Shown here: piece after piece, positions 1 to 7,740 of the stretch
Numbering within the stretch: the stretch's first letter is position 1
How the letters are laid out: each line of letters opens with the position of its first letter
Assembly: GCF_000783395.1 (NCBI RefSeq)
Contig: NZ_JSFK01000016.1
Span: forward strand, 124,001 to 188,000
DNA length: 64,000 nt
Direction: 5' to 3'
Origin: Pseudomonas chlororaphis
Lineage (GTDB): Bacteria; Pseudomonadota; Gammaproteobacteria; Pseudomonadales; Pseudomonadaceae
Notes under the pieces: model-generated
Told to the model about the DNA's origin: nothing
What the model saw: the letters and a program-made list of their open reading frames with translations, nothing else
Database searches by the model: none
Translations under genes and position numbers: made by a program

Positions 1-2
1 TC

Positions 3-392
3 GCCCAAGTCACCCTGGCCGTGGAATATGTATTGTTGTTTGTCTTGGCGGCTGGAATGGCCGTGCTGTTTTCCGGCTTGCAGGCGACGCTCGATGAACG
101 CATTCGCCAAGGCGCGCTGTTGCGTGCGCTGGGTGCGGAGCGGCAGTTACTGATCAAGGCGCGGCGCATCGAGTTCGGCTTGCTCGGTGCAGTGAGTGGT
201 TTGCTCGCAGCCATCGGTTCGGAAGTGGTGAGTCTGGTGCTGTATCGCTACGCGTTCGATCTGCCATGGCATCCGCATCCGTGGTTGTTGGTGCTGCCGC
301 TGATTGGCGCTGCGCTGATTGGTGGCGCGGGCGTTTTCGGTACGCGCCGGGCGCTCAACGCAAGTCCGCTGACAGTGTTGCGCGAGGGTTGA
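3..392 (+). CDS. FtsX-like ABC transporter permease, C-terminal part
   Basis: This is the last 129 codons of a gene that begins before the window; the frame is open from base 3. Three hydrophobic segments can be seen (roughly VEYVLLFVLAAGMAVLFSG, the stretch around GLLGAVSGLLAAIGSEVV, and WLLVLPLIGAALIGGAGVF). The end RRALNASPLTVLREG is typical of MacB/FtsX-type permeases, where the last membrane helix is followed by a short R-x-x-P-L-x-x-L-R tail. Such subunits pair with a cytoplasmic ATPase and move lipids, lipoproteins or peptides through mechanotransmission. The partner ATPase is not in view, so the substrate cannot be named. greB follows 34 bp later on the same strand. Confidence 0.8.
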   Translation, partial: AQVTLAVEYVLLFVLAAGMAVLFSGLQATLDERIRQGALLRALGAERQLLIKARRIEFGLLGAVSGLLAAIGSEVVSLVLYRYAFDLPWHPHPWLLVLPLIGAALIGGAGVFGTRRALNASPLTVLREG

Positions 393-426
393 TAGACTCA
401 AGCGGTCTTAATCACAAGAAGTTGCC

Positions 427-924
427 ATGAGCCGTTATCGCCCTCCCCGCCCCGCCGGCACCGCGCTGATCACCCCTGAGGGTGAAGCGCGGATGCGCGC
501 CGAATTCCATGAGTTGTGGCATGTGCGCCGCCCGCAAGTCACGCAATCGGTCAGCGAGGCGGCGGCTCAGGGCGATCGCTCGGAGAACGCCGAATACACC
601 TACGGCAAGAAGATGCTGCGCGAGATCGACAGTCGCGTGCGCTTTCTCACCAAACGCCTGGAAGCATTGAAAGTCGTCAGTGAAAAACCCAGTGACCCGA
701 ACAAGGTCTACTTCGGCGCATGGGTGACCATCGAAGACGAAGACGGCAAGCAATCGCGCTACCGCATCGTCGGCCCGGATGAACTGGATCTGAAACTGGG
801 TCTGATCAGCATCGACTCGCCGCTCGCCCGCGCCCTGATCGGCAAGGCGCTGGATGCAGAAGTCAGGGTGCAGACACCGACGGGTGAGCAGTTCGTTTAC
901 ATCGTCGCCATCGACTATCCGTAA
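427..924 (+). CDS. greB: Transcription elongation factor GreB
   Basis: A 165-residue protein of the GreA/GreB family. It enters the secondary channel of RNA polymerase and stimulates cleavage of backtracked transcripts. The N-terminal coiled coil carries the acidic tip in the stretch GDRSENAEYTYGKK (about residues 53-66), whose Asp and Glu are needed for cleavage. The C-terminal FKBP-like domain includes GAWVTIEDEDG and the family-typical ISIDSPLARALIGKALDAEV. Length and the extended N-terminus fit GreB rather than GreA. The ATG has only a weak upstream ribosome site (AAGAAG). It starts 34 bp after the permease gene and may be co-transcribed with it. Confidence 0.95.
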   Translation: MSRYRPPRPAGTALITPEGEARMRAEFHELWHVRRPQVTQSVSEAAAQGDRSENAEYTYGKKMLREIDSRVRFLTKRLEALKVVSEKPSDPNKVYFGAWVTIEDEDGKQSRYRIVGPDELDLKLGLISIDSPLARALIGKALDAEVRVQTPTGEQFVYIVAIDYP

Positions 925-930
925 AGCCTG

Positions 931-1239
931 TCAGCGGCGAGTGATCAAACCCTGGCGCGCAACGCGGACCAGTTGCTTGATCATCTCCGGCGCATCCTCA
1001 GCGCTCGGCGCCTGAATCACCGCCAGATCAAAACTGTCACTGGCAAAACGCGCCAGCGACTCGCCGTCTTCGACAAACTGGATAAGGAACGCGGCAGGAC
1101 CGCCGCTGCGACGTGGCCAGCCATCGAGATAACGCAACAGCGTCGGCTGATGTTTGCCGCCAAGAAGAATTTTCGGGTTGCGCTGGGTGATATGCGCAGT
1201 GATCGGCGCGGGACGTGCTGGAGGGCGTAGTGCATTCAT
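931..1239 (-). CDS. Conserved hypothetical protein, 102 aa
   Basis: A small basic, apparently cytoplasmic protein that I do not recognise. It begins MNALRPPARPAPITAHI and contains KILLGGKHQPTLLRYLDGWPRR and FIQFVEDGESLARFASDSFDLAVIQAPSAEDAPEMI, ending RQGLITRR. It has no signal peptide or membrane segment. The ATG at 1239 is preferred over the in-frame start at 1260 because it removes a low-complexity MRQRHDT extension. The gene ends 6 bp from the greB stop, so the two genes converge. Amino-acid composition and position-specific GC look like real Pseudomonas coding sequence, but no function is offered. Confidence 0.65.
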   Translation of the reverse strand: MNALRPPARPAPITAHITQRNPKILLGGKHQPTLLRYLDGWPRRSGGPAAFLIQFVEDGESLARFASDSFDLAVIQAPSAEDAPEMIKQLVRVARQGLITRR

Positions 1240-1442
1240 CGTGTCGTGTCTCTGCCTCAAAAGTCTGCATGGCAGGTGAGAGGCAACACCGAACCAGCGC
1301 TTTAGCGGTATTTCGAAGCCCTGTTCCGGCTTCTGACGGCGACTGTTGAAGTCACCTGGCGCCCCGCAAGTAGCTGTTTAAATCGGCGCATGGGCAACAT
1401 CCTAGAGAACGTGACCGATCAGTGTCAAGAATCAGCCGCAAC

Positions 1443-1475
1443 AAAAAAGGCCCGCACAATGCGGGGCCTTTTCCT
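1443..1475 (-). terminator. Intrinsic terminator after doxX-like gene
   Basis: A GC-rich stem (GGCCCCGC pairing with GCGGGCC, loop ATTGT) flanked by A and T runs. Read on the minus strand it ends in TTTTTT just downstream of the DoxX gene stop. Its flanks are A/T-rich on both sides, so it may work in both directions. Confidence 0.8.
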
Positions 1476-1488
1476 TGAGCCAGAGCGC

Positions 1489-1923
1489 TTAACCGGCGAT
1501 GGCGCGGTCCACCGAGAGCTTGCCGGCGCCCTCGATCAGCACGGCGAGGCTGCCACCGAGCAGAGCCAGGGCGAACTCGTAACCGTTGTTGGCCATAAAC
1601 AGACCGTTGCTGATGTGTACGGTGAAGATCGCCACCAGCGACAGGAAGGTCAGACCCAACGCTGCCGGGCGCACCAGCAGGCCGATGATCAAGGCCAGGC
1701 CGGCGAAGAACTCAGTGCCGCCAGCCAGGGTCGCCATCAGGTAGCCCGGGTGCAGACCAATGCTGTCCATGTACTGCGCCGTGCCCGCCAGACCATAACC
1801 ACCGAACAGACCGAAAAGTTTTTGCGAACCGTGTGCAGCGAAGATTACGCCGACCGCAATGCGCAGGATGGTCAGACCGTAGCCAGCGCGGGTGAACAGT
1901 ACTTTGTTGATCAGAGAGCTCAT
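1489..1923 (-). CDS. DoxX family membrane protein
   Basis: A 144-residue protein with four hydrophobic segments. The start MSSLINKVLFTRAGYGLTILRI is followed by the family-typical GVIFAAHGSQKLFGLFGGYGL (a loop with the conserved HGxQKLFG), then ATLAGGTEFFAGLALIIGLLVRPAALGLTFLSL and a last helix near ALALLGGSLAVLI. DoxX-like proteins are inner-membrane proteins loosely tied to redox or thiol stress; their reaction is not established. It is a single gene with its own terminator downstream. An AT-rich stretch upstream (about 1960-2035) probably holds its promoter. Confidence 0.88.
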   Translation of the reverse strand: MSSLINKVLFTRAGYGLTILRIAVGVIFAAHGSQKLFGLFGGYGLAGTAQYMDSIGLHPGYLMATLAGGTEFFAGLALIIGLLVRPAALGLTFLSLVAIFTVHISNGLFMANNGYEFALALLGGSLAVLIEGAGKLSVDRAIAG

Positions 1924-2035
1924 GGGGCATTCCTTGTTTTTGCGAGAAGTTGTGTGTGTTGGTTGGCCGCTATATTAATCAGTAAATTTCATGTTAAAAG
2001 CGCAAATATTCCGCCATAACAATCAATTTATTAGA

Positions 2036-3457
2036 TCATTTCCGTGAGACGACTTTTTGCGCCCCGGGCTCCAACGACTCCCGCTCCCGGTCGAACGCCA
2101 AGTAATACTTGTTCACGCTATTAACATAGCTGACCGGCCCCATTCCTACCTGCTCCATGGCGATGCGCTCGACCTGAAAGAACCACTGGTTCGGATTCAG
2201 CCCGCGCCGTCGGGCCTCAGCGCGCATGCCCTGCACGCGCTCGGGGCCGATGTTGTAGGCCGCCAGGGTAAAAGCCATGCGTTCGCGCTCGTTGAGCTTG
2301 GGGCTATTGAAGAACTTGCGGCGAATCATCGCCAGATACTTGGCCCCGGCCTGCACATTCGCATCGAGATTCTGAATGTTGTTCACGCCGACTCGCTGCG
2401 CGGCGGACGGGGTGATCTGCATCAGCCCGGTCGGGCCACTGCCGCTGCGGGCATTAGGTTGCAGGCGTGATTCCTTGAACGCCAGTGCGGCCAGATTCAG
2501 CCAGTCCATGTTCTGCGCGGCGGCGTGCTTTTGCAGAGTCGGGCGCAGTTTTTCCAGACGCTGGCGATCAGCCTTGGCCAATGGATAGTGGACTTGATAG
2601 AGACGCCGATAGATGCGCAGAAACGCGGCATCTTCGTTGGACGGTTTCTTGTAACCACCGAGGAAGCGGTCAATGCTTGCGCGCAACATCGCAGCATCGC
2701 GGCGTACAAACCAGTATTCCTCGCCCGGCTCACTGATGATCAGTTGCCGGTCAAAGCGCAGCTTCGGCAGGATCTTGCCCCAGCGCTCGGCAATGGGTTG
2801 CTCGACGATGGTCAGATGAAAAATGCCACCCTGAACCATCTCCAGCACGTCTTCGACCGCCAGGGTCGGATCGACCCATTCGATCTTGATCGGCGCCAGT
2901 TTGTGCAACGCCAGTTTCTGATTGAGCTGACTGACCGCCTCCCCCGCCGCACTGCCGGTGGGCAACGCCAGGGTTTTGCCGGAGAGTTGCTCGACCTTGG
3001 TGTAACGCCGCTCGCCTTTGATGCCGACCAGCACCAGCGGCACGTTGCTGGAGATCGGCTCGCTACTGGCGACCGCATAGCCTGGCTGCAAATCGAGCAA
3101 TTCACCCGGCGCGACCAGATCACCTTCACCACGCTGCAACGCGCCGAGCAATTGATCCTTGGCTTTGGGAATGATCTTGAGGGTGACTTCCTGACCATCA
3201 CGGGCGTGGCCATTGAGGTATTGCTCAAAGGCGCGCAAGCGATGGTATTCGACGCCGATGGCCTGGCCCTGAACTTCGCCGGAGCTGTTGCGGCTCTGAT
3301 TGACCAGCACGCGCAACACGCGGCTGCTGCGGATCTCGGACAAGTCCCGCACCTTGGCGGCCGGTACGGCTTGCAACGGCCCGGGCAGGCGCGCGACCGC
3401 CGTCATCGGCAGTAGCAGCGATCCACACAACAGCAGCAAAACCGAGGGACGAACCAT
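2036..3457 (-). CDS. MltF-like membrane-bound lytic transglycosylase
   Basis: A 473-residue periplasmic enzyme with two parts. The N-terminal half resembles a family 3 solute-binding protein (VLRVLVNQSRNSSG..., then LALPTGSAAGEAVSQL). The C-terminal third is an SLT lytic transglycosylase domain: catalytic Glu in AFKESRLQPNARSGSG, then GPTGLMQITPSAAQRVGV and FTLAAYNIGPERVQGM. Such enzymes cut peptidoglycan glycan strands to give 1,6-anhydro-muramic ends. The GTG/ATG choice: ATG at 3457 has a good GGAGAGTGG site and gives a classic signal peptide (MVRPSVLLLLCGSLLLPMTAVA); starts at 3490 and 3580 only add charged residues in front. It resembles but is not the canonical MltF, so no symbol is given. 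Confidence 0.85.
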   Translation of the reverse strand: MVRPSVLLLLCGSLLLPMTAVARLPGPLQAVPAAKVRDLSEIRSSRVLRVLVNQSRNSSGEVQGQAIGVEYHRLRAFEQYLNGHARDGQEVTLKIIPKAKDQLLGALQRGEGDLVAPGELLDLQPGYAVASSEPISSNVPLVLVGIKGERRYTKVEQLSGKTLALPTGSAAGEAVSQLNQKLALHKLAPIKIEWVDPTLAVEDVLEMVQGGIFHLTIVEQPIAERWGKILPKLRFDRQLIISEPGEEYWFVRRDAAMLRASIDRFLGGYKKPSNEDAAFLRIYRRLYQVHYPLAKADRQRLEKLRPTLQKHAAAQNMDWLNLAALAFKESRLQPNARSGSGPTGLMQITPSAAQRVGVNNIQNLDANVQAGAKYLAMIRRKFFNSPKLNERERMAFTLAAYNIGPERVQGMRAEARRRGLNPNQWFFQVERIAMEQVGMGPVSYVNSVNKYYLAFDRERESLEPGAQKVVSRK

Positions 3458-3554
3458 CCACTCTCCGAAAAGAATACGGGGCGATTTCATCTTTAAAATG
3501 TCGAAATCACCGACGAAAACAGAGCGCCATGAGCGCTGGCAACGTGCGAGAGAC

Positions 3555-3570
3555 TGGCACAGTAATGGCA
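3555..3570 (+). promoter_or_regulatory. Possible sigma-54-type -24/-12 element
   Basis: TGGCACAGTAATGGCA has GG and GC separated by 10 bp, the spacing needed by RpoN holoenzyme. The -24 box is perfect and the -12 box has one mismatch (TGGCA for TTGCA). It lies 124 bp before tatD. A near copy stands before the chemoreceptor at 4622. No activator site was identified. Confidence 0.3.
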
Positions 3571-3693
3571 CTTCTACCAAACCGGTCTGCGTCGCGGCAT
3601 CAACAGACAGCTATAACTCGTTGTAGTTCTTGGCTTTTCTTATGAATCTACAGCTCTGGTATGCTTTCCGGCCTTCGGCCCGAGGTAGCAACC

Positions 3694-4500
3694 ATGCAAC
3701 TCATCGATATCGGCGTCAACCTGACCAACCCCAGTTTCGCCGACAAACACCAGGCCGTCCTCGACCGCGCCTACGCCGCAGGAGTCTGCCAACTGGTGCT
3801 GACCGGCACCAGCGTCGAGGGCAGCGAACAAGCTTTAGAGCTGTGCCAGCAACTCGATGAAAGTGGCCAGCGGCTGTTCGCCACCGCCGGTATTCACCCG
3901 CATTCGGCCAGTGACTGGAACGCTGACAGCGCCCGTCGGTTGCGCAGTCTGTTGCACGAGAAAAACGTTGTTGCCGTGGGTGAATGCGGGCTGGATTTCA
4001 ACCGTGATTTCTCGCCGCGCCCACAGCAGGAAAAAGTCCTCGAAGAACACCTGGCACTTGCCGTTGAACTGCAACTGCCGGTGTTCCTGCACGAGCGTGA
4101 TGCCAGCCAGCGCCTGTTGGAAATCCTCAAAGACTTCCGCGATCAACTGCCCGCCACTGTGGTGCATTGCTTCACCGGCGAGCAAAAAGCCTTGTTCAGC
4201 TATCTCGATCTGGATCTGCACATCGGCATCACTGGCTGGATCTGCGACGAGCGCCGTGGCACGCATTTGCATCCGCTGGTGAAAGAGATCAAGCGTGGGC
4301 GCTTGATGCTCGAGAGCGATGCGCCTTATCTGCTGCCGCGCACCCTGCGACCAAAACCGAAAAACGGCCGCAATGAGCCGGCCTATCTGACTGAAGTCCT
4401 GCGCGAAGTGGCGTTGCACCGCGGCGAAACCGAGGAAGATCTGGCGGCGCACACCACCGCGTGCGCCCGCGCGTTCTACAACCTCCCGGCATTGGTGTAA
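3694..4500 (+). CDS. tatD: 3'-5' ssDNA/RNA exonuclease TatD
   Basis: A 268-residue metal-dependent hydrolase of the TatD family (TIM-barrel, amidohydrolase-like), involved in DNA repair under oxidative stress. The N-terminus MQLIDIGVNLTNPSFADKH matches TatD proper rather than the YcfH/YjjV paralogues, which begin with a DxHxH motif. Metal and catalytic motifs in order: GIHPHSASDW, GECGLDFNRDFSPR, PVFLHERDA, VVHCFTG and LESDAPYLLPR. The ATG at 3694 follows GAGGTAGCAACC. It stands alone on the plus strand and is closed by a REP pair. It is divergent from the MltF-like gene. Confidence 0.93.
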   Translation: MQLIDIGVNLTNPSFADKHQAVLDRAYAAGVCQLVLTGTSVEGSEQALELCQQLDESGQRLFATAGIHPHSASDWNADSARRLRSLLHEKNVVAVGECGLDFNRDFSPRPQQEKVLEEHLALAVELQLPVFLHERDASQRLLEILKDFRDQLPATVVHCFTGEQKALFSYLDLDLHIGITGWICDERRGTHLHPLVKEIKRGRLMLESDAPYLLPRTLRPKPKNGRNEPAYLTEVLREVALHRGETEEDLAAHTTACARAFYNLPALV

Positions 4501-4505
4501 GCCGC

Positions 4506-4583
4506 AAAAGATCGCAGCCTTCGGCAGCTCCTACAGGGCGTACGCCATCCCAATGTAGGAGCTGCCGAAGGCTGCGATCTTTT
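4506..4583. repeat. REP pair, family A (copy 1)
   Basis: Two arms of about 30 bp in inverted orientation (AAAAGATCGCAGCCTTCGGC ... and its complement) separated by about 18 bp. The arms can fold into a long hairpin just after tatD. The same arms recur at 6163 and 7634. Confidence 0.93.
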
Positions 4584-4621
4584 GATCTCTTGACCCACAT
4601 CAAATCGAGTCCTCTGCATAG

Positions 4622-4637
4622 CGGCACAATAATGGCA
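4622..4637 (+). promoter_or_regulatory. Possible sigma-54-type element before the chemoreceptor
   Basis: CGGCACAATAATGGCA, with the GG-N10-GC spacing, 38 bp before the chemoreceptor ATG. It shares GGCACARTAATGGCAC with the element at 3555. Both boxes have mismatches to the consensus. Confidence 0.3.
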
Positions 4638-4675
4638 CCTTGCCAAAACTGTTTCCGCTATCAGAGAAGACCTCC

Positions 4676-6157
4676 ATGGGTGCCTGGCTTAGCAATATCT
4701 CGCTGAAATACAAATTCTGGGCGGTCAATGCGGTCGCCTTCGTCACCACCCTGTTGCTGGTGCTGTACGCCGTGCAGCTCGAACAACAGGCGCGCAGTCA
4801 CGCATCACAGGTATCGGCGCAAGCTCAGGCGCAATTGCTCAAGGCCTGGCCGACCGGGCAGGCATTGCCGAAATCCGATCAGGTGCTGACCTTCAAACGA
4901 GGTGAAGCACCGCGCCTGAACGATCAACCCTTGCTGGAAATCACTGAAAGCAACGGCTGGAACGACATCAATCATATGCCGCTGTTCGGCGAAAATCCGT
5001 TGATGGGTGCCGAAGTGTTCAGCCGTGCCGATGGCCAGCAGGTTGCGGTCATTGCTTATGGCCCGAGCCTGAGTCAGGTGTTCAGTGAGCGTTTCGCCAA
5101 CTATGCGGTGGCGGTGTTCATCCTGATGTTCGCCATGCTCTGTGCCTCGCAACTGCTGATCCGCTTCCTGCTCAGCCAGCTCAACACGCTGAAAGACGTA
5201 ATGCTTCACGTCGAGAAAAGCGGCGATCTCTCGGCCCGAGTGCCGCTGGCCGGCAAAGATGAGGTCGGGCAGATGGCCAATGCGTTTAACGCGATGCAGG
5301 CCGGTTATCAGCGCGTCGTCACCACGGTGGCCGACACCGCACGGCAACTGGATGTCGGCGCAGCACGGCTGGCGTCGAGCATGAACGAGGTGCGCCACGG
5401 CATGCTCGGCCAGCAGAGCGAAACCGATCAGGCCGCTACCGCGATCAATGAAATGACCGCCACGGTTTATCACATCGCCCAACACGCCGGCGCCACCCGC
5501 GACCTGTCGCAGACTGCCGATGGCCTCGCTGGCAGCGGTCAGCAAGTGGTCGCGCGGGTGCAGCACTCGATTGCCGGGCTGTCCAGCGGCGTGCAGCAGA
5601 CGGCCGAGATGATTCAACGGCTGGCCGAGGACAGTCAGAAGATCAACGGCGTGGTCAGCGTGATTCACAGCATTGCCGAGCAGACCAACCTGCTGGCGCT
5701 GAACGCGGCCATCGAAGCGGCGCGCGCCGGTGAGATGGGCCGGGGGTTTGCGGTGGTCGCCGATGAGGTGCGCAATCTGGCGAAACGGGTGCAGACCTCG
5801 ACCGACGAGATCACCACGATGGTTTCGGCGTTGCAGGCTGGCACCCGCGACGCGGTGGATTTCATGCAGGAGAGTTCTTACAAGGCCGACGATTGCGTGC
5901 AGCAGGCGCAGGAGGCTGGCGCGGCGCTGGCGGAAATCACCGGGGCGGTGGCGCAGATGCGTGAAAGCAACACGCAGATTGCCGTGGCGGCGGAGCAGCA
6001 AAGCCAGGTCGCCGAAGAGATGAACCGGGCGGTGGTGAGTATTCGTGATGTGACCGAGAACACCGTGCAGCAGACTGTGGATTCGGCGACGACCAGTAAT
6101 GAGCTGGCGACGTTGGCCGGGGAGTTGAGCAAGGCAATAGGCCAGTTGAAGCTCTGA
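4676..6157 (+). CDS. Methyl-accepting chemotaxis protein
   Basis: A 493-residue chemoreceptor of the inner membrane. TM1 is at about residues 14-33, followed by a periplasmic sensor of only about 105 residues, TM2 at about 142-166, a HAMP domain at about 166-220 and a long cytoplasmic signalling helix pair. The hairpin tip reads IAEQTNLLALNAAIEAARAGE followed by GRGFAVVADEVRNLAKR, the CheA/CheW contact region. The small sensor does not resemble a known ligand-binding fold to me, so the attractant is unknown. No C-terminal CheR-tethering pentapeptide is present (it ends AIGQLKL). The start at 4676 places the first helix correctly; the in-frame start at 4640 adds 12 residues. Confidence 0.92.
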   Translation: MGAWLSNISLKYKFWAVNAVAFVTTLLLVLYAVQLEQQARSHASQVSAQAQAQLLKAWPTGQALPKSDQVLTFKRGEAPRLNDQPLLEITESNGWNDINHMPLFGENPLMGAEVFSRADGQQVAVIAYGPSLSQVFSERFANYAVAVFILMFAMLCASQLLIRFLLSQLNTLKDVMLHVEKSGDLSARVPLAGKDEVGQMANAFNAMQAGYQRVVTTVADTARQLDVGAARLASSMNEVRHGMLGQQSETDQAATAINEMTATVYHIAQHAGATRDLSQTADGLAGSGQQVVARVQHSIAGLSSGVQQTAEMIQRLAEDSQKINGVVSVIHSIAEQTNLLALNAAIEAARAGEMGRGFAVVADEVRNLAKRVQTSTDEITTMVSALQAGTRDAVDFMQESSYKADDCVQQAQEAGAALAEITGAVAQMRESNTQIAVAAEQQSQVAEEMNRAVVSIRDVTENTVQQTVDSATTSNELATLAGELSKAIGQLKL

Positions 6158-6162
6158 AGATT

Positions 6163-6240
6163 AAAAGATCGCAGCCTTCGGCAGCTCCTACAGGTGTACG
6201 CATTTCAATGTAAGAGCTGCCGAAGGCTGCGATCTTTTTT
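6163..6240. repeat. REP pair, family A (copy 2)
   Basis: Same arms and same orientation as the copy at 4506, 5 bp after the chemoreceptor stop. It ends in a T run on the plus strand, so it could also act as the terminator of that gene. One arm differs by a base (TGTAAGAGC for TGTAGGAGC). Confidence 0.93.
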
Positions 6241-6344
6241 GTCCATCATTACTATGATGCCAATAGCCAACCTTGATTCGCCGCCCTCCGCGCCCGGGCC
6301 TATTCTTCAACCATGAGTTCAACATGGATCGAGGAGTAGAAAAC

Positions 6345-6710
6345 ATGGGCAAACGTCACCCCAACCTTCCCGCGTGGCAATGGCGCGCGTACCCGGGTAA
6401 TCACCAGCACCCGACCAATCTGGTGCTGCACCTGATTGCCGTGCCGTTGTTTATCGTCGCGTTTCTGCTGATCGTCTCCGGGGTGTTCAGCCTGAGTCTG
6501 GCCAGCGTCGCCATCGGCGTGATCGGTATCGTTGCGGCGCTGGGTTTGCAGCGTCATGGCCACAGCCTGGAGGCGCAAGCCTCCGAGCCGTTCAGTGATC
6601 GTAAAGATGCCGTCTCGCGTTTACTGGTCGAGCAGTTTCTGACCTTCCCGCGCTTCTTTCTCAGCGGCGGCTGGTGGCGCGCCTGGCGTGAACGCCACCG
6701 TCGGCACTGA
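6345..6710 (+). CDS. Mpo1-like (DUF962) small membrane protein
   Basis: A 121-residue protein with two hydrophobic segments (LVLHLIAVPLFIVAFLLIV and LSLASVAIGVIGIVAALGL). The motif NHQHPTNLVLHLIAVPLF and the later HGHSLEAQASEPF match the His-rich pattern of the DUF962/Mpo1 family. Yeast Mpo1 is an iron-dependent dioxygenase acting on 2-hydroxy fatty acids; bacterial members are not assigned a role with certainty. The ATG at 6345 follows GAGGAG with good spacing. It converges with the thioesterase gene (stops 1 bp apart). Confidence 0.72.
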   Translation: MGKRHPNLPAWQWRAYPGNHQHPTNLVLHLIAVPLFIVAFLLIVSGVFSLSLASVAIGVIGIVAALGLQRHGHSLEAQASEPFSDRKDAVSRLLVEQFLTFPRFFLSGGWWRAWRERHRRH

Positions 6711-6711
6711 G

Positions 6712-7506
6712 TCAGGCGAAGATCGTGACGGTCTGGCGACTCATCGCAATCAACTCACCTTCCGCGCTCCACAGCTTGGCGGCGACATGGCCGTAGCCAT
6801 CGGCGGCGTACTCGATGTCGGCCAGGTATTGGCACCAGTCCAGCGTGCTCAAGTCGCGTAGCGGCTGAACGAATTCGATGGTCCAGGTCAGCGTACTGCC
6901 GGGTGCAGGCTTCTTCAGATACGGCAACAACGCGGGTGGCCATGCATCCACCAAGGCCAGAAGATGTGCCTCGTTAACCGGTTCTTCTTTGACATCCCCA
7001 CGCAAGCGCACCCAGCCGCCCATCAGCCGCGATTGCGTGCCGGTGAACGGCATCCCACCGACACTCCAGCGCATTGCCAGATGACGCATGAATTCCGGGG
7101 TCACGCCTTTGATGTACGGCAACTCCTGGCATTCGTCCCAGTGTTTCATCGACGGCGCCGGATACGCTTCGACGGCAACCTCCGATGGCCGCGAAGCGCC
7201 GAAACTGCCTTGGACGATGGTCACCACCTGGCCATTCTGCATCGCGCGGCCCATGACTTGGCTGACCGCTTTGCCTTCGCGCAGCACGTCCACTTCGAAA
7301 CACACTGGGACTTCGGGTTCGACAGGGCCAACAAAGGTGATCGCCAGCGAACGCACCGGGCGATCCGCCGGCACTTGCGCACGCATGGCTTCGTATTGCA
7401 GCGCCGCCACCAGGCCACCGAAACTGGCGCGCCCTTGGCCCCATTCGGCAGGAATGGTCAGTTCCGGATGGCGGCGGACCGCATCGAGCAGATCGCTAAA
7501 GCGCAT
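6712..7506 (-). CDS. TesB-like acyl-CoA thioesterase (hotdog fold)
   Basis: A 264-residue protein with two hotdog halves. The N-terminal half has GQGRASFGGLVAALQYEAM and VRSLAITFVGPVEPEVPVCFEVDVLREGKAVSQV. The C-terminal half has LTWTIEFVQPLRDLSTLDWC and DGYGHVAAKLWSAEGELIAMSRQTVTIF, the usual end of the TesB/4HBT_3 family, where the substrate-facing SRQ region lies. It probably hydrolyses fatty acyl-CoA. It is transcribed towards the Mpo1-like gene and stands alone. Substrate chain length cannot be deduced. Confidence 0.85.
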   Translation of the reverse strand: MRFSDLLDAVRRHPELTIPAEWGQGRASFGGLVAALQYEAMRAQVPADRPVRSLAITFVGPVEPEVPVCFEVDVLREGKAVSQVMGRAMQNGQVVTIVQGSFGASRPSEVAVEAYPAPSMKHWDECQELPYIKGVTPEFMRHLAMRWSVGGMPFTGTQSRLMGGWVRLRGDVKEEPVNEAHLLALVDAWPPALLPYLKKPAPGSTLTWTIEFVQPLRDLSTLDWCQYLADIEYAADGYGHVAAKLWSAEGELIAMSRQTVTIFA

Positions 7507-7633
7507 GGCAACCTCAGAAAACGAGAAAGGAATGCGGGGATCTTAACCAGACCTGCAGAGCGCCGCAGCGTCTATTCCGGTCAAATGGGCTGACAGAAAG
7601 GCCTTACCGTATTTCAAATTTAGTCACAAAACC

Positions 7634-7722
7634 CTGTAGGAGCTGCCGAAGGCTGCGATCTTTTGATTTTGATTTTTAACAACAAGATCAAAAGATCGCA
7701 GCCTTCGGCAGCTCCTACAGGG
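7634..7722. repeat. REP pair, family A (copy 3, arms reversed)
   Basis: Same arms as the copies at 4506 and 6163 but in the opposite order: the TGTAGGAGC arm comes first and the GATCGCAGCC arm second, with an AT-rich spacer (GATTTTGATTTTTAACAACA). It lies between the thioesterase promoter side and the end of the CHAD gene. Confidence 0.92.
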
Positions 7723-7740
7723 GATATCGCGGGGCTCAGG

